NCBI RefSeq assembly: GCF_003609775.1
Contig: NZ_AP018049.1
Coordinates: 992,001 to 1,056,000, forward strand
DNA length: 64,000 nucleotides
Origin: Prevotella melaninogenica
Lineage (GTDB): Bacteria > Bacteroidota > Bacteroidia > Bacteroidales > Bacteroidaceae
Direction: 5' to 3'
Shown: in pieces, positions 26,532 to 36,577 of the stretch
Numbering within the stretch: the first letter of the stretch is position 1
Layout of the letters: every line of letters starts with the position of its first letter
Translations under genes and position numbers: made by a program
Notes under the pieces: generated by a model
Seen by the model: only the letters and a program-made list of their open reading frames with translations
Told to the model about the DNA's origin: nothing
Databases searched by the model: none

Positions 26532-27242
26532 ATGAGCTTTACTTTCAAGCAATTTCACATCACTGACGATCACACGGCCATGAAGGTCGGGACAGATGGC
26601 GTATTGCTTGGAGCCTGGGCAAAAGGCGGGCTAAAAATCCTTGACATAGGAACAGGTACGGGACTCATTGCCCTTATGATGGCGCAACGCTTTCCATCAG
26701 CCCAAATTGATGCTATTGAGATCGACAAGGGCGCGCTTGAAGATGCACGTTTTAATGTTTCACAGTCTCCATTTAATGATAGAATAAATATTCTCAATAT
26801 TTCCTTACAAGATTATACTCCATGCAGTGTAATCCAAGAGGAAGGTATTTACGATGCAATTGTATGCAACCCACCTTACTTTATTAATTCATTAAAAAAT
26901 CCTTTACAACAAAGAACAACTGCAAGACATACAGACTCCCTCTCTCACCAAGAGCTTATCTATCATTCTAAAAGACTTCTTAAACCCAACGGAAGCCTAT
27001 CCATTATTATCCCTTCTAACAACAAAGATATACTTGAAGCAGAAGCTATATTTAACGGATTATCAATACTAAAAATAACAAACATTAAAACAAAATCTTC
27101 AAAACCAGCTAAACGCTGCTTAATAGAGTTCGGGAAGGATATTACCACAGAATGTAAGATAGAAGAACAAGTACTAAACGACGATATGGGAGCACGCACA
27201 ATGTGGTATAAAAATCTTACACAAGCATTCTATATTAAGTAA
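26532..27242 (+). CDS. trmN6: tRNA1(Val) (adenine37-N6)-methyltransferase
   Basis: SAM-dependent methyltransferase that makes m6A37 in tRNA-Val. The 236-residue protein begins MSFTFKQFHITDDHTAMKVG, typical of TrmN6 (YfiC). SAM motif I is LDIGTGTGLIALMMAQR (near 37-53), and the N6-adenine motif is CNPPYF (about residue 116). Follows the lipid kinase by 17 nt. Confidence 0.93.
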   Translation: MSFTFKQFHITDDHTAMKVGTDGVLLGAWAKGGLKILDIGTGTGLIALMMAQRFPSAQIDAIEIDKGALEDARFNVSQSPFNDRINILNISLQDYTPCSVIQEEGIYDAIVCNPPYFINSLKNPLQQRTTARHTDSLSHQELIYHSKRLLKPNGSLSIIIPSNNKDILEAEAIFNGLSILKITNIKTKSSKPAKRCLIEFGKDITTECKIEEQVLNDDMGARTMWYKNLTQAFYIK

Positions 27243-27411
27243 GTAAGATGGCGACAAAGTACAAGGCAAAAATTAACTTTCAGTAAAGAAACGTATTTGA
27301 AGACATTACTATCCAAAAACACATTAACAGATAAGTAAGAAATTAAGTGTTTACTGTAGCTTATTACATTTACAATAATAAGCTTACTCACTAACTTTTA
27401 TTAGGCTAAAG

Positions 27412-27477
27412 AGGCTCAGCACACATGGTGCGGAGGCCTAACACCAATGGTGCGAAGCATCAACACCAAATGTGCGG
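27412..27477 (+). repeat. 22-bp palindromic repeat array, locus 3 (three units)
   Basis: Units 27412-27433, 27434-27455 and 27456-27477. The best conserved cores are AGCACACATGGTGCGG and ACACCAATGGTGCG. Here the array lies upstream of lon, between co-directional genes. Confidence 0.82.
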
Positions 27478-27588
27478 AGTATAAATACCCTACTATTTGT
27501 TACCTATTTCTTACGCAGATAACCCCACCTTTTTACAAGATAACTAATTAAAGCACAATTATTCTTTTAGTCTTTCGGTTTTATTTTG

Positions 27589-27596
27589 TAACTTTG
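27589..27596 (+). promoter_or_regulatory. -7 box of lon
   Basis: TAACTTTG, with a T-rich TTTT 20 nt upstream (27565-27568) as weak -33. ATG is 30 nt downstream. Confidence 0.6.
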
Positions 27597-27625
27597 CAAG
27601 CTAAAAGTAGGTATAAAAGAACTTT

Positions 27626-30091
27626 ATGAAACAAAATAGCTCTATACAAATGATTACTGATTACGAAGGTGACATGCCAAACTTGGACGTACAAGTTGAT
27701 GGCGAAATCCCAATTTTCGTAACCCGTAACCTCGTTATGTTCCCAGGAATTCTCTCTCCTATCCTCGTTGGTAGAAAGCCAACGCTGGCTCTTGTAAAGC
27801 ACTTGGAGGAGAATCCGAACACTATAATAGCGATTGTAAGTCAGAAAGATAGCAACATTAATGACCCACAGATAGATGACGTCTATACGACAGGTATCTA
27901 TGCACGTTTCGTTCGTGCCTTTGATATGCCTGGCAATTACGAGGGTAACAACCGCACGGTCATCTTGCAGGGACTTGGCAAGTGTAAGATAAAGGAAATC
28001 ACAGCTGTAGAACCCTACATGAAGGGATACACCGTTGCATTACCAGAAGAAGCTGAACCAAAGAGAGACAAGGAATTCTCTACGGCTGTTGAGGATATGA
28101 AGATGGTTGCAAAGGAGTATATCCATGGTAGCGATGACATCCCAGATGACACACAGTTTGCACTCGACAATATCAATAATCCTGTTGTCGCAGTGAATTA
28201 TGTGTGCTCAACCATGCCATTCCCTGTAACAGACAAGATTCAGATGTTAGAAGAAAGTTCTATCAAGGATCGTCTGTTTACCTTGATGAAGGTGCTGAAT
28301 CGTGAAATTCAGTTCCAGCATCTCCGCCAGGACATACGTTCAAAAACACGTGAGGATCTTGATGAGCAGCAGCGTGAATACTTCCTACATCAGCAGATTA
28401 AAAACATTAAGGAAGAATTGGGTGATGGCGATTCTGCACCTGATAAGAAAGAACTACTTGAAAAGGCTAAGAACAAGAAGTGGTCAGAAGATATTGCTAA
28501 GATATTCCAAAAGGAATTGGATAAGCTCGAAACCCTAAACCCACAAAGTCCTGATTATAGCGTGCAGGTGAATTACCTGCAAACGATGGTCAGCCTACCA
28601 TGGAATGAATATACCAAAGACGACCTTGACTTGAAACGTGCAAAGCGTATTCTTGACAAGGATCACTATGGTATGGAGAAGGTGAAGGAACGTATCCTTG
28701 AATATATTGCAGTCCTTCAGTTGCGTGGCAATTTGAAGTCGCCTATCCTCTGCCTTTATGGTCCTCCGGGTGTTGGTAAGACCAGTTTGGGTAAGAGTAT
28801 TGCTGAAGCAATGAAGCGCAAATACGTGCGTATGTCTCTCGGTGGTCTCCATGACGAATCAGAAATCAGAGGACATCGTAAGACTTACATTGGTGCTATG
28901 CCTGGACGCATCATCAAGAATATTCAGAAGGCAGGTTCATCAAATCCTGTATTCATTCTTGACGAGATTGATAAGGTTACTCAGAACACTGTTAATGGCG
29001 ACCCTTCATCAGCCTTATTGGAGGTACTTGACCCTGAGCAGAACAACGCTTTCCATGATAATTATCTGGATATGGACTATGACTTGTCAAAGGTATTGTT
29101 CATAGCTACAGCAAACGACCTTAATACAATCCCACGTCCACTACTCGACCGTATGGAACTTATTGAGGTTTCAGGTTACATCACGGAAGAAAAGGTTGAG
29201 ATAGCAAAGCGCCACCTCGTACCAAAAGAACTCGAAAATACGGGTTTAGACCAGTTAGAAGAGAAACCAAAGTTTGCCAAGGCAACGTTGGAGAAGATTA
29301 TTGAAAGCTATACTCGTGAAAGTGGTGTGCGTCAACTTGAGAAGCAAATCAACAAGGCTATGCGCAAGTTGGCTTTCAAGCAGGCTATGGACAAGCAACT
29401 TCCTTATACGAAGATTACTCCAGATAAACTGGAAGACTTGTTAGGTAAGCCTCCATTCACACGTGATATCTATCAGGGCAACAAATATGCTGGTGTGGTA
29501 ACAGGTCTTGCATGGACCAGTGTTGGTGGTGAGATTCTCTTTATTGAAACCTCTCTTTCTAAGGGTAAAGCGGGTAAGTTAACACTGACCGGTAACCTTG
29601 GTGACGTCATGAAAGAGTCTGCTGTCATTGCATTAGAATATGTTAAGGCACATATCAGCGCATTGAACGTAGATTATCGTATCTTTGAACAGTGGAACAT
29701 CCATATCCACGTACCAGAAGGAGCAACTCCAAAGGATGGTCCTTCTGCTGGTATAACGATTGCAACGAGTATTGCTTCAGCCCTCACACAGCGTAAGGTG
29801 CGTAAGAACACTGCTATGACGGGCGAGATAACCCTTCGTGGTAAGGTTCTCCCCGTGGGTGGTATCAAGGAGAAGATACTTGCTGCGAAACGTGCAGGAA
29901 TTACTGATATCGTAATGTGTTCAGAGAATAAAAAGGACGTAGAAGAAATCCCAGAGGTTTACCGTAAGGGACTTCAATTCCACTTCGTTGAGAACATTCA
30001 GCAGGTATGGGACTTTGCTTTGACCGATGAAAAGGTTGAGCACCCTGTAGACTTTACTATTGTTGAAGAAAAGAAGGAGGAAACAAAATAA
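27626..30091 (+). CDS. lon: ATP-dependent protease Lon
   Basis: An 821-residue cytoplasmic AAA+ protease degrading misfolded and regulatory proteins. Order: LON substrate-binding domain (residues about 30-235, [14 protein letters not shown]), coiled-coil linker, AAA+ module with Walker [14 protein letters not shown] (near residue 379) and Walker [11 protein letters not shown], then the C-terminal protease with the Ser707 motif [10 protein letters not shown] and the lysine of [11 protein letters not shown]. The stop overlaps the tgt start as TAATG. Confidence 0.97.
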   Translation: MKQNSSIQMITDYEGDMPNLDVQVDGEIPIFVTRNLVMFPGILSPILVGRKPTLALVKHLEENPNTIIAIVSQKDSNINDPQIDDVYTTGIYARFVRAFDMPGNYEGNNRTVILQGLGKCKIKEITAVEPYMKGYTVALPEEAEPKRDKEFSTAVEDMKMVAKEYIHGSDDIPDDTQFALDNINNPVVAVNYVCSTMPFPVTDKIQMLEESSIKDRLFTLMKVLNREIQFQHLRQDIRSKTREDLDEQQREYFLHQQIKNIKEELGDGDSAPDKKELLEKAKNKKWSEDIAKIFQKELDKLETLNPQSPDYSVQVNYLQTMVSLPWNEYTKDDLDLKRAKRILDKDHYGMEKVKERILEYIAVLQLRGNLKSPILCLYGPPGVGKTSLGKSIAEAMKRKYVRMSLGGLHDESEIRGHRKTYIGAMPGRIIKNIQKAGSSNPVFILDEIDKVTQNTVNGDPSSALLEVLDPEQNNAFHDNYLDMDYDLSKVLFIATANDLNTIPRPLLDRMELIEVSGYITEEKVEIAKRHLVPKELENTGLDQLEEKPKFAKATLEKIIESYTRESGVRQLEKQINKAMRKLAFKQAMDKQLPYTKITPDKLEDLLGKPPFTRDIYQGNKYAGVVTGLAWTSVGGEILFIETSLSKGKAGKLTLTGNLGDVMKESAVIALEYVKAHISALNVDYRIFEQWNIHIHVPEGATPKDGPSAGITIATSIASALTQRKVRKNTAMTGEITLRGKVLPVGGIKEKILAAKRAGITDIVMCSENKKDVEEIPEVYRKGLQFHFVENIQQVWDFALTDEKVEHPVDFTIVEEKKEETK

Positions 30092-31218
30092 TGACATTTG
30101 AACTTCAGCATACAGACAACGCCAGTGATGCCCGCACAGGTATCATCACAACCGACCATGGACAGATAAAGACTCCTATCTTTATGCCTGTTGGTACTGT
30201 CGGTTCTGTTAAGGGTGTACACTTTGAGGAGTTGCGAAAACAGGTCAAGGCTCAGATTATCTTGGGTAATACTTATCACCTTTACCTGCGTCCGGGACTT
30301 GATATCATCAAGGCTGCAGGTGGCCTGCATGGTTTCAATGGTTGGGATCGTCCAATCCTGACAGACTCTGGTGGTTTCCAAGTTTTCTCATTGACAGGTA
30401 TTCGTAAACTGTCAGAAGAGGGCTGTGAGTTCAGAAGTCACATTGATGGTTCTAAGCATATCTTCACACCAGAGAACGTTATGGACACCGAGAGAATCAT
30501 TGGTGCCGATATAATGATGGCTTTCGATGAATGTCCTCCAGGACAGAGTGATTACCAATATGCCAAAAAGAGTTTGGAAATGACACAGCGTTGGCTTGAC
30601 CGTTGTATCAAACGATTCAACGAAACAGAGCCACTCTATGGTCATAACCAGAGTCTCTTCCCTATCGTTCAGGGCTGTACATACAAGGACCTGCGACGTG
30701 AAGCGGCAAAGTTTGTGGCTGATAAGGGTGCAGATGGTAATGCCATCGGCGGTTTGGCAGTAGGTGAACCAACAGAGGTGATGTATGAGATGATTGAGGT
30801 TGTCAATGAGATTCTTCCAAAAGACAAGCCTCGTTACCTGATGGGAGTTGGTACACCACAGAACATTCTGGAAGCTATTGAGCGCGGTGTGGATATGTTC
30901 GACTGTGTTATGCCTACCCGTAATGGTCGTAATGCAATGCTCTTCACCTACAATGGTACGATGAACATGAAGAATAAGAAGTGGGAAAACGATTTCTCAC
31001 CGATTGATCCAGATGGCTGTGATATTGATGTTGTCACAAGTAAGGCCTATCTCCATCATCTCTTCAAAGCAGGAGAATTGCTCGCAATGCAGATTGCCAG
31101 CATCCATAACCTTGCGTTCTATCTCCGTCTCGTAACGGATGCACGTACACATATTGAGCAGGGTGACTTCGTACAGTGGAAAGCCTCTGTCATTGAACAG
31201 TTAGGAAGAAGAATTTAA
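30091..31218 (+). CDS. tgt: Queuine/preQ1 tRNA-ribosyltransferase
   Basis: Exchanges guanine-34 for preQ1 in GUN tRNAs, a step of queuosine synthesis. The 375-residue length is standard. Motifs include IILGNTYHLYLRPG, TDSGGFQVFSL (catalytic Asp), GGLAVGEPTEVMYEM, PRYLMGVGTP, and FDCVMPTRNGRNA. The usual zinc Cys cluster appears changed: relatives have CxCxxC near residues 300-305, whereas here the region reads DGCDIDVVTSKAYLHHLF. This looks like a partial loss of the zinc site. The first ATG overlaps the lon stop. Confidence 0.95.
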   Translation: MTFELQHTDNASDARTGIITTDHGQIKTPIFMPVGTVGSVKGVHFEELRKQVKAQIILGNTYHLYLRPGLDIIKAAGGLHGFNGWDRPILTDSGGFQVFSLTGIRKLSEEGCEFRSHIDGSKHIFTPENVMDTERIIGADIMMAFDECPPGQSDYQYAKKSLEMTQRWLDRCIKRFNETEPLYGHNQSLFPIVQGCTYKDLRREAAKFVADKGADGNAIGGLAVGEPTEVMYEMIEVVNEILPKDKPRYLMGVGTPQNILEAIERGVDMFDCVMPTRNGRNAMLFTYNGTMNMKNKKWENDFSPIDPDGCDIDVVTSKAYLHHLFKAGELLAMQIASIHNLAFYLRLVTDARTHIEQGDFVQWKASVIEQLGRRI

Positions 31219-31229
31219 GAAGAAACCAA

Positions 31230-32447
31230 ATGAGTAAGGTTAAAGAGATTGTTGATAAAGTTAAGAAACTGATTAACCATTTCGGGCAACGTGTTTTTGC
31301 ACGCTTTCCTGTCTTAAAGAAGGTAGGACATCTACTTCAGATGCTCTCTCCTTCCCGTTATATCGGTATTCTGGACTGGTACATCATTAAGAAGTTCATA
31401 GGTACATACATCTACGCTATCTTATTGATTATCTCTATTGCTATTGTGTTCGACTTCAATGAGAACCTCTCTAAGTTCACACAATATCATGCCCCATGGC
31501 GAGCAATCATCTTTGATTACTACGCCAACTTCGTCCCTTACTATTCCAATCTCTTCTCACCACTATTCGTATTCATTGCAGTAATCTTCTTTACTTCTAA
31601 ACTGGCGGGTAATTCTGAGATTATATCAATGATGGCAGCAGGCATGTCTATCAGACGACTGATGCGCCCTTACATGATATCATGTATTCTCATTGCTGGC
31701 TTAACATTCTATCTTAACAGCTTTGTGATACCTCATGGGACTGTTATTCGCCAAAACTTTGAGTCTCTCTATCGTAATTCTAAAAAGAACACATCGGCAG
31801 AGAACGTACAACTGTTTGTTGCAAAGAATACTACCGCTTATATTCAGCATTACGACGACCAGTATAAACGGGGCTATGGATTCTCACTTGTAAAGACTAA
31901 AAACAAGAAGATTGTCAGCCACATGACTGCAATGGAGATTCAGTATGATACGGTTGCAGACACAAAGTATCATTGGAAGGTAAGTAACTGGAAGATACGT
32001 ACACTCAAAGGATTAAAGGAGCATATCCAAAGTGGAGCCTCTAAGGACACCGTTCTACTCATGGAACCAACTGATCTTGTCTACTCTAAAGGTCAACAGG
32101 AGACCTTTACATCCCCAGAGCTATTGGACTATATCTCCAAGCAGACCAGCCGTGGTTCTGGTAATGTGGTACAGTATGAAGTTGAGTTCCACAAACGAAT
32201 AGCGATGTCGTTCTCGTCTTTCATCCTAACTATCATTGGTCTCTCCCTCTCTTCTCGCAAGCGAAAAGGTGGAATGGGACTTTATCTTGGAATCGGTTTA
32301 GCATTGAGTTTCGGCTATATCATGCTCCAGACCGTTTCAGCAACCTTTGCTATTCAGGCTGACACACCGCCTATATTGGCAGCATGGATACCAAACATTA
32401 TCTTTGCTATCATCGCCTACTTCTGCTATAGACATGCACCAAGTTAA
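31230..32447 (+). CDS. LptF/LptG family permease (lipopolysaccharide transport)
   Basis: A 405-residue inner-membrane protein of the YjgP/YjgQ family, part of the ABC complex that pulls LPS from the inner membrane. Transmembrane helices appear as two groups of three, near residues 55-180 and 330-400, around a periplasmic beta domain (about 190-310). The N-terminal cytoplasmic segment of about 40 residues is longer than usual. Whether it is LptF or LptG cannot be told. It follows tgt by 11 nt in the lon operon. Confidence 0.9.
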   Translation: MSKVKEIVDKVKKLINHFGQRVFARFPVLKKVGHLLQMLSPSRYIGILDWYIIKKFIGTYIYAILLIISIAIVFDFNENLSKFTQYHAPWRAIIFDYYANFVPYYSNLFSPLFVFIAVIFFTSKLAGNSEIISMMAAGMSIRRLMRPYMISCILIAGLTFYLNSFVIPHGTVIRQNFESLYRNSKKNTSAENVQLFVAKNTTAYIQHYDDQYKRGYGFSLVKTKNKKIVSHMTAMEIQYDTVADTKYHWKVSNWKIRTLKGLKEHIQSGASKDTVLLMEPTDLVYSKGQQETFTSPELLDYISKQTSRGSGNVVQYEVEFHKRIAMSFSSFILTIIGLSLSSRKRKGGMGLYLGIGLALSFGYIMLQTVSATFAIQADTPPILAAWIPNIIFAIIAYFCYRHAPS

Positions 32448-32507
32448 TAAGGCGAATAAAACAAAAGTAAAAACTACCCTCATTGAAGAAGGGCAAAACA
32501 GTAAAAT

Positions 32508-34229
32508 ATGTATTTTGAAGATTTAGATTTAAACGATAACGTACTTGACGCACTATATGACATGCGTTTTGATGAATGTACTCCAGTTCAGGAGAAGTGC
32601 ATTCCCGAAATATTAAAAGGACACGATGTATTAGGTGTTGCCCAGACTGGAACGGGTAAAACAGCGGCTTACCTCCTTCCAGTTCTTTCTAAGTTAGCTG
32701 ATGGCGGCTATCCAGAATCAGCAATTAATTGTGTCATCATGTCGCCTACACGCGAGTTAGCACAGCAGATTGACCAAGGTATGCAGGGCTTTGCCTACTA
32801 TCTTGATGGTGTATCTTGTGTTGCTGTCTATGGCGGTAATGATGGTAATAGATATGACCAAGAGTTGAAGAGTCTCGCACTCGGAGCTGATGTTGTGATT
32901 GCAACACCAGGCCGCTTTATATCACATATCTCGCTCGGAAACGTAGACTTGTCGAAGGTAAGCATCTTTATCCTCGACGAAGCTGACCGTATGCTCGACA
33001 TGGGTTTTGCTGATGACATTATGACTATTGCAAAGAAATTGCCTGCAACTTGTCAGACAATTATGTTCTCTGCTACAATGCCTGCAAAAATTGAAGAACT
33101 TGCGAAGACATTGCTAAAGAATCCTGTTGAGATTAAACTCGCTGTAAGTAAACCAGCAGAGAAGATTCAGCAGACAGCATACGTATGCTATGAAACCCAG
33201 AAGATGGGTATAATCAAGGATATCTTCAAGGCTGGAGATCTCAAGCGTGTCATTATCTTCTCTGGTTCAAAACAGAAGGTAAAGCAGATTGCAGCATCGC
33301 TTAATCGTATGCACATCAACTGTGGTGAGATGCATTCTGACCTTGATCAAGAACAGCGTAACGATGTTATGTTCAAGTTCAAGAGCGGCCAAATTGACGT
33401 ATTGGTTGCAACTGATATCGTTTCACGCGGTATTGATATCGACGATATTGCAATGGTCATCAACTATGATGTTCCTCACGATGCTGAGGATTACGTACAC
33501 CGCATCGGTCGTACAGCACGTGCTGACCGTGACGGAAAGGCGATTACCTTTGTAAACGAAGATGATATTTACTTCTTCCAGCAGATTGAAACGTTCTTAG
33601 AGAAGGAGATTGAGAAGGCGCAACTACCTGCAGAACTTGGCGAAGGTCCTGAATACAAGAGCAACGGAAAACCTAAGAAGGGGGGCAATAGTGCGAAGAG
33701 CCGTCGCCGTAAGGATCGTGACCATCAGAGTCATAAGGACAAGAAACAAGGAAACAATAAGCAGCGCAACAGACGTCCTGCACCGCAGACACAGAACAAC
33801 GCTGACGAGAACAACGCTAAACCACAGGAGCGTAAGACTGGAAACAAACAGAACCATAGACCTCAAAAGCAGCAAGATAACAATCCTGCAGCAACTGAGG
33901 GTAAACCAGTAAACAAGAAGAATAATCGTCAGAATAAGGGTAAGCAGCAGGAGCGTCAGCCAAAAGCAGACAACGAGAAGCGCAATGACAGAAAACCTGC
34001 TAACAATAAAGGTAATGCTGAGAACACTGCCAACCAGCAGAATAAAAAATCAAACAACAAGCGTAAGAAGCGTAACAACCGCCAGCGTACACCAGAAGAC
34101 AAGTCTGTAAGAAGGAGTACGAAATATGATATTCGCGAGGAGTTGCCATCAACATCCAACAACGAATCAGGCTTGAAGGCTCTTATTAAAAAACCTCTGA
34201 AGTGGCTTCGTGGACTCGGTAAGAAATAA
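32508..34229 (+). CDS. DEAD-box RNA helicase with basic low-complexity tail
   Basis: A 573-residue RNA helicase. The core (1-380) has the Q motif region, motif I AQTGTGKT (45-52), PTRELAQQ, DEADRML (158-164), SAT, and HRIGRTAR. The tail, about 180 residues, is disordered and rich in Asn, Lys, Gln and Arg (NKQRNRRPAPQTQNN and similar), which binds RNA non-specifically in similar helicases, and ends in LKALIKKPLKWLRGLGKK. It resembles the RhlE/CsdA type of Bacteroidetes, likely acting in ribosome assembly or mRNA decay at low temperature. Own terminator after it. Confidence 0.95.
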   Translation: MYFEDLDLNDNVLDALYDMRFDECTPVQEKCIPEILKGHDVLGVAQTGTGKTAAYLLPVLSKLADGGYPESAINCVIMSPTRELAQQIDQGMQGFAYYLDGVSCVAVYGGNDGNRYDQELKSLALGADVVIATPGRFISHISLGNVDLSKVSIFILDEADRMLDMGFADDIMTIAKKLPATCQTIMFSATMPAKIEELAKTLLKNPVEIKLAVSKPAEKIQQTAYVCYETQKMGIIKDIFKAGDLKRVIIFSGSKQKVKQIAASLNRMHINCGEMHSDLDQEQRNDVMFKFKSGQIDVLVATDIVSRGIDIDDIAMVINYDVPHDAEDYVHRIGRTARADRDGKAITFVNEDDIYFFQQIETFLEKEIEKAQLPAELGEGPEYKSNGKPKKGGNSAKSRRRKDRDHQSHKDKKQGNNKQRNRRPAPQTQNNADENNAKPQERKTGNKQNHRPQKQQDNNPAATEGKPVNKKNNRQNKGKQQERQPKADNEKRNDRKPANNKGNAENTANQQNKKSNNKRKKRNNRQRTPEDKSVRRSTKYDIREELPSTSNNESGLKALIKKPLKWLRGLGKK

Positions 34230-34256
34230 AGTGAGTATGTTTACACATTATTGTAT

Positions 34257-34291
34257 AATGCCCATAATCCCAAACAAGGATTATGGGCATT
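34257..34291 (+). terminator. Terminator of the DEAD-box helicase gene
   Basis: Perfect 14-bp stem AATGCCCATAATCC/GGATTATGGGCATT (34257-34270 with 34278-34291), then GTTATAT. Confidence 0.8.
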
Positions 34292-34600
34292 GTTATATCG
34301 CTATCAAACCTTTATAGTATTATACGCATAAAACATAGTTTTTACTCATATCAGTTTATTAAACCTAAACAGATTGTATGCTATTATCGAATAGCGTGTT
34401 TGTTTTTGCAACAAAGACGTTGCACACTATTTCGAGTTACATAACCTGCCAAGAACTCTATTTATCTACGAAATTAATAAAAGAAGAAGTCTTCAAACGC
34501 TCAAAAAGGAATACCCTTCTTCATTACTAAGCCTTATTAATCAATATATCAGGAGCCCCATGCGACAGATTATGTGGCTAAAGAAAATAGTAATACTCCT

Positions 34601-34666
34601 CCGCACCATTAGTGCTTACCCTCCGCACAACATGTGCGGAGCGTTCGCACATAATGTACTAAACAT
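34601..34666 (-). repeat. 22-bp palindromic repeat array, locus 4 (three units, reversed)
   Basis: Read on the minus strand, units 34645-34666, 34623-34644, 34601-34622, with cores CCGCACATGTTGTGCGG and AGCACTAATGGTGCGG. Confidence 0.8.
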
Positions 34667-34815
34667 TAAAATGTATGGAGAAGATTTGTAAAAATGAAAA
34701 AAGCAACCTCACTTAAAATATTAAATAAGTCAAACAGACTTATCCGACTTGTAATGTAGTAATTATACGTTGAAGATAAGAAACTGTAGCAAAGAGGCTT
34801 TTATCAAGATTAATT

Positions 34816-34898
34816 TTCCTGTCACTACTGTCATCATCTATGTATAGATAACTATTTAGTTTACAAACACTTGTACGAAATGTTAAAAGTGACAGCAA
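34816..34898 (-). repeat. 84-bp inverted-end element, copy B (reversed, 83 bp)
   Basis: Read on the minus strand it begins TTGCTGTCACTTTTAACATT, identical to copy A for 20 bases, carries TGTAAACTAA in the middle, and ends AGTAGTGACAGGAA. One base shorter than copies A and C. Confidence 0.82.
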
Positions 34899-35057
34899 CA
34901 TGAATTATAAAAAATAGTGTAAAAAGATAAGATCTTTACGTATATGTAACACCAATAATACGTTCTTCATGCTACAAAAGGAAAACAGGTAATCTACTAA
35001 AGTAGATAGAGAGTAGTTAATGACTTATTTACACCATAATCAAATATTTTGCAACAA

Positions 35058-35092
35058 AAAGATAGTTATCCAAGCAAAAATCGCTATCTTTG
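35058..35092 (+). promoter_or_regulatory. gdhA promoter with inverted repeat
   Basis: TATCTTTG -7 box at 35085-35092. An 8-bp inverted repeat, AAAGATAG (35058-35065) and CTATCTTT (35084-35091), overlaps the -7 box and could be an operator. The -33 element is weak. Confidence 0.5.
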
Positions 35093-35156
35093 CAACATAA
35101 ACAAGCGTAATTATAAAAACAAAACATTTCAGGGTAAATAATAAAAACAACTATTT

Positions 35157-36491
35157 ATGAAAGCAACAGAAGTCGTAGAGAGATTAAAGCAGCGTTTTCC
35201 AAATGAGCCAGAGTATATTCAGGCTGTTTCGCAGGTATTAGACACTATTGAAGATGAGTACAACCGACACCCAGGTTTCGATCAGGCTAATCTCATTGAG
35301 CGACTCTGTGTACCAGACAGAATCATAAAGTTCCGTGTAAACTGGGTTGATGACAAGGGAAATGTACAAACCAATATGGGTTTCCGCGTACAGCATAACA
35401 ATACTATTGGTCCTTATAAGGGTGGACTCCGCTTTCATGCATCAGTAAACGAGTCTATCTTGAAGTTCCTTGCTTTTGAGCAGACATTCAAAAACTCACT
35501 GACAACACTCCCAATGGGTGGTGCTAAGGGTGGTTCAGACTTCTCTCCTCGAGGCAAGTCAAATGCTGAGGTAATGCGTTTCTGTCAGGCTTTCATGAGA
35601 GAATTGTGGAATTACATTGGTCCTGATTGTGACGTTCCTGCTGGTGACATCGGTGTTGGTGGACGTGAAGTTGGCTATATGTTTGGACAATACAAGAAAC
35701 TGACAAACCAGTTTGTAGGAATCCTTACAGGTAAAGGTCAGGAGTTCGGTGGTTCGCTCATCCGTCCAGAAGCAACGGGATATGGTAATGTATACTTCTT
35801 GCAGAACATGCTTAAGACTCGTAACATTGACCTCAAAGGTAAGACCGTGCTCGTTTCTGGCTCTGGTAATGTAGCGCAGTACACGATTGAGAAACTTCTT
35901 GAATTAGGTGCAAAACCTCTGACTTGTTCTGATTCTGATGGCTATATCTACGACCCAGATGGTATAGACGAGGAGAAACTCGCCTATATCATGGAACTCA
36001 AGAATATTGAGCGTGGGCGTATTCGCGAGTATGCAGAGAAGTATAACGTGAAGTATGTTGCGGGAGGAAGACCATGGTCTGAGAAGGCTGACATCGCAAC
36101 TCCATGTGCCACACAGAACGAAATAAACGGAGAAGCAGCTGCTGAACTCGTAAAGAATGGTGTCATTGCCGTGACAGAAGGTGCTAATATGCCTTCTACC
36201 CCAGAGGCTGTAAAGATATTCCAAGAAGCAAAGGTACTCTATTGTCCAGGTAAAGCAAGCAACGCTGGTGGTGTAGCAGTATCAGGACTTGAGATGAGTC
36301 AAAACTCTGGACGCTTGAAGTGGAGCCGTGAAGAGGTTGATGAGAAGCTTCATCAGATTATGGATGACATCCATGCAAACTGCGTAAAGTATGGTACCGA
36401 GGCAGATGGATACATCAATTATGTAAAGGGTGCTAATGTTGCAGGCTTCATCAAGGTGGCAAAAGCAATGATGGCGCAAGGTGTTATTTAA
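35157..36491 (+). CDS. gdhA: NADP-type glutamate dehydrogenase
   Basis: Reversibly aminates 2-oxoglutarate to glutamate; the main ammonium assimilation route in Prevotella. The 444-residue hexameric type (GDH50) starts MKATEVVERLKQRFPNEPEY. Catalytic motif is LPMGGAKGGSDFSPRGKS with the active Lys; the nucleotide fold has VLVSGSGNVAQYTIEKL. The end is FIKVAKAMMAQGVI as in relatives. Monocistronic between its promoter and a strong terminator. Confidence 0.96.
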   Translation: MKATEVVERLKQRFPNEPEYIQAVSQVLDTIEDEYNRHPGFDQANLIERLCVPDRIIKFRVNWVDDKGNVQTNMGFRVQHNNTIGPYKGGLRFHASVNESILKFLAFEQTFKNSLTTLPMGGAKGGSDFSPRGKSNAEVMRFCQAFMRELWNYIGPDCDVPAGDIGVGGREVGYMFGQYKKLTNQFVGILTGKGQEFGGSLIRPEATGYGNVYFLQNMLKTRNIDLKGKTVLVSGSGNVAQYTIEKLLELGAKPLTCSDSDGYIYDPDGIDEEKLAYIMELKNIERGRIREYAEKYNVKYVAGGRPWSEKADIATPCATQNEINGEAAAELVKNGVIAVTEGANMPSTPEAVKIFQEAKVLYCPGKASNAGGVAVSGLEMSQNSGRLKWSREEVDEKLHQIMDDIHANCVKYGTEADGYINYVKGANVAGFIKVAKAMMAQGVI

Positions 36492-36526
36492 CCCTACCCT
36501 ACTTATTATTATCTGAAAATAAAAGA

Positions 36527-36577
36527 CAGGAGCACACAGCTTAAACCATTATAAAGGGTTTAGCTTGTGTGCTCCTG
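36527..36577 (+). terminator. gdhA terminator
   Basis: Long stem CAGGAGCACACAGCTTAAACC (shortened pairing) at 36527-36547 with 36556-36577, about 19 pairs and small bulges. Confidence 0.72.

Larger units (their letters stand above)
27243..27625. other. Gene-free stretch upstream of lon
   Basis: Contains the 22-bp repeat array (27412-27477) and the lon -7 box (27589-27596). No obvious terminator after trmN6. Confidence 0.6.
34230..35156. other. 927-bp gene-free stretch before gdhA, rich in repeats
   Basis: Longest gap of the window. Holds the helicase terminator (34257-34291), a reversed 22-bp array (34601-34666), a reversed 84-bp element (34816-34898) and the gdhA promoter region (35058-35092). 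A 21-codon frame at 34694-34759 is too short to support. Confidence 0.7.

Noticed and set aside
34694..34759. 21-codon frame with a basic, partly hydrophobic product
   Set aside because: Too short, and no SD, promoter or terminator supports it.
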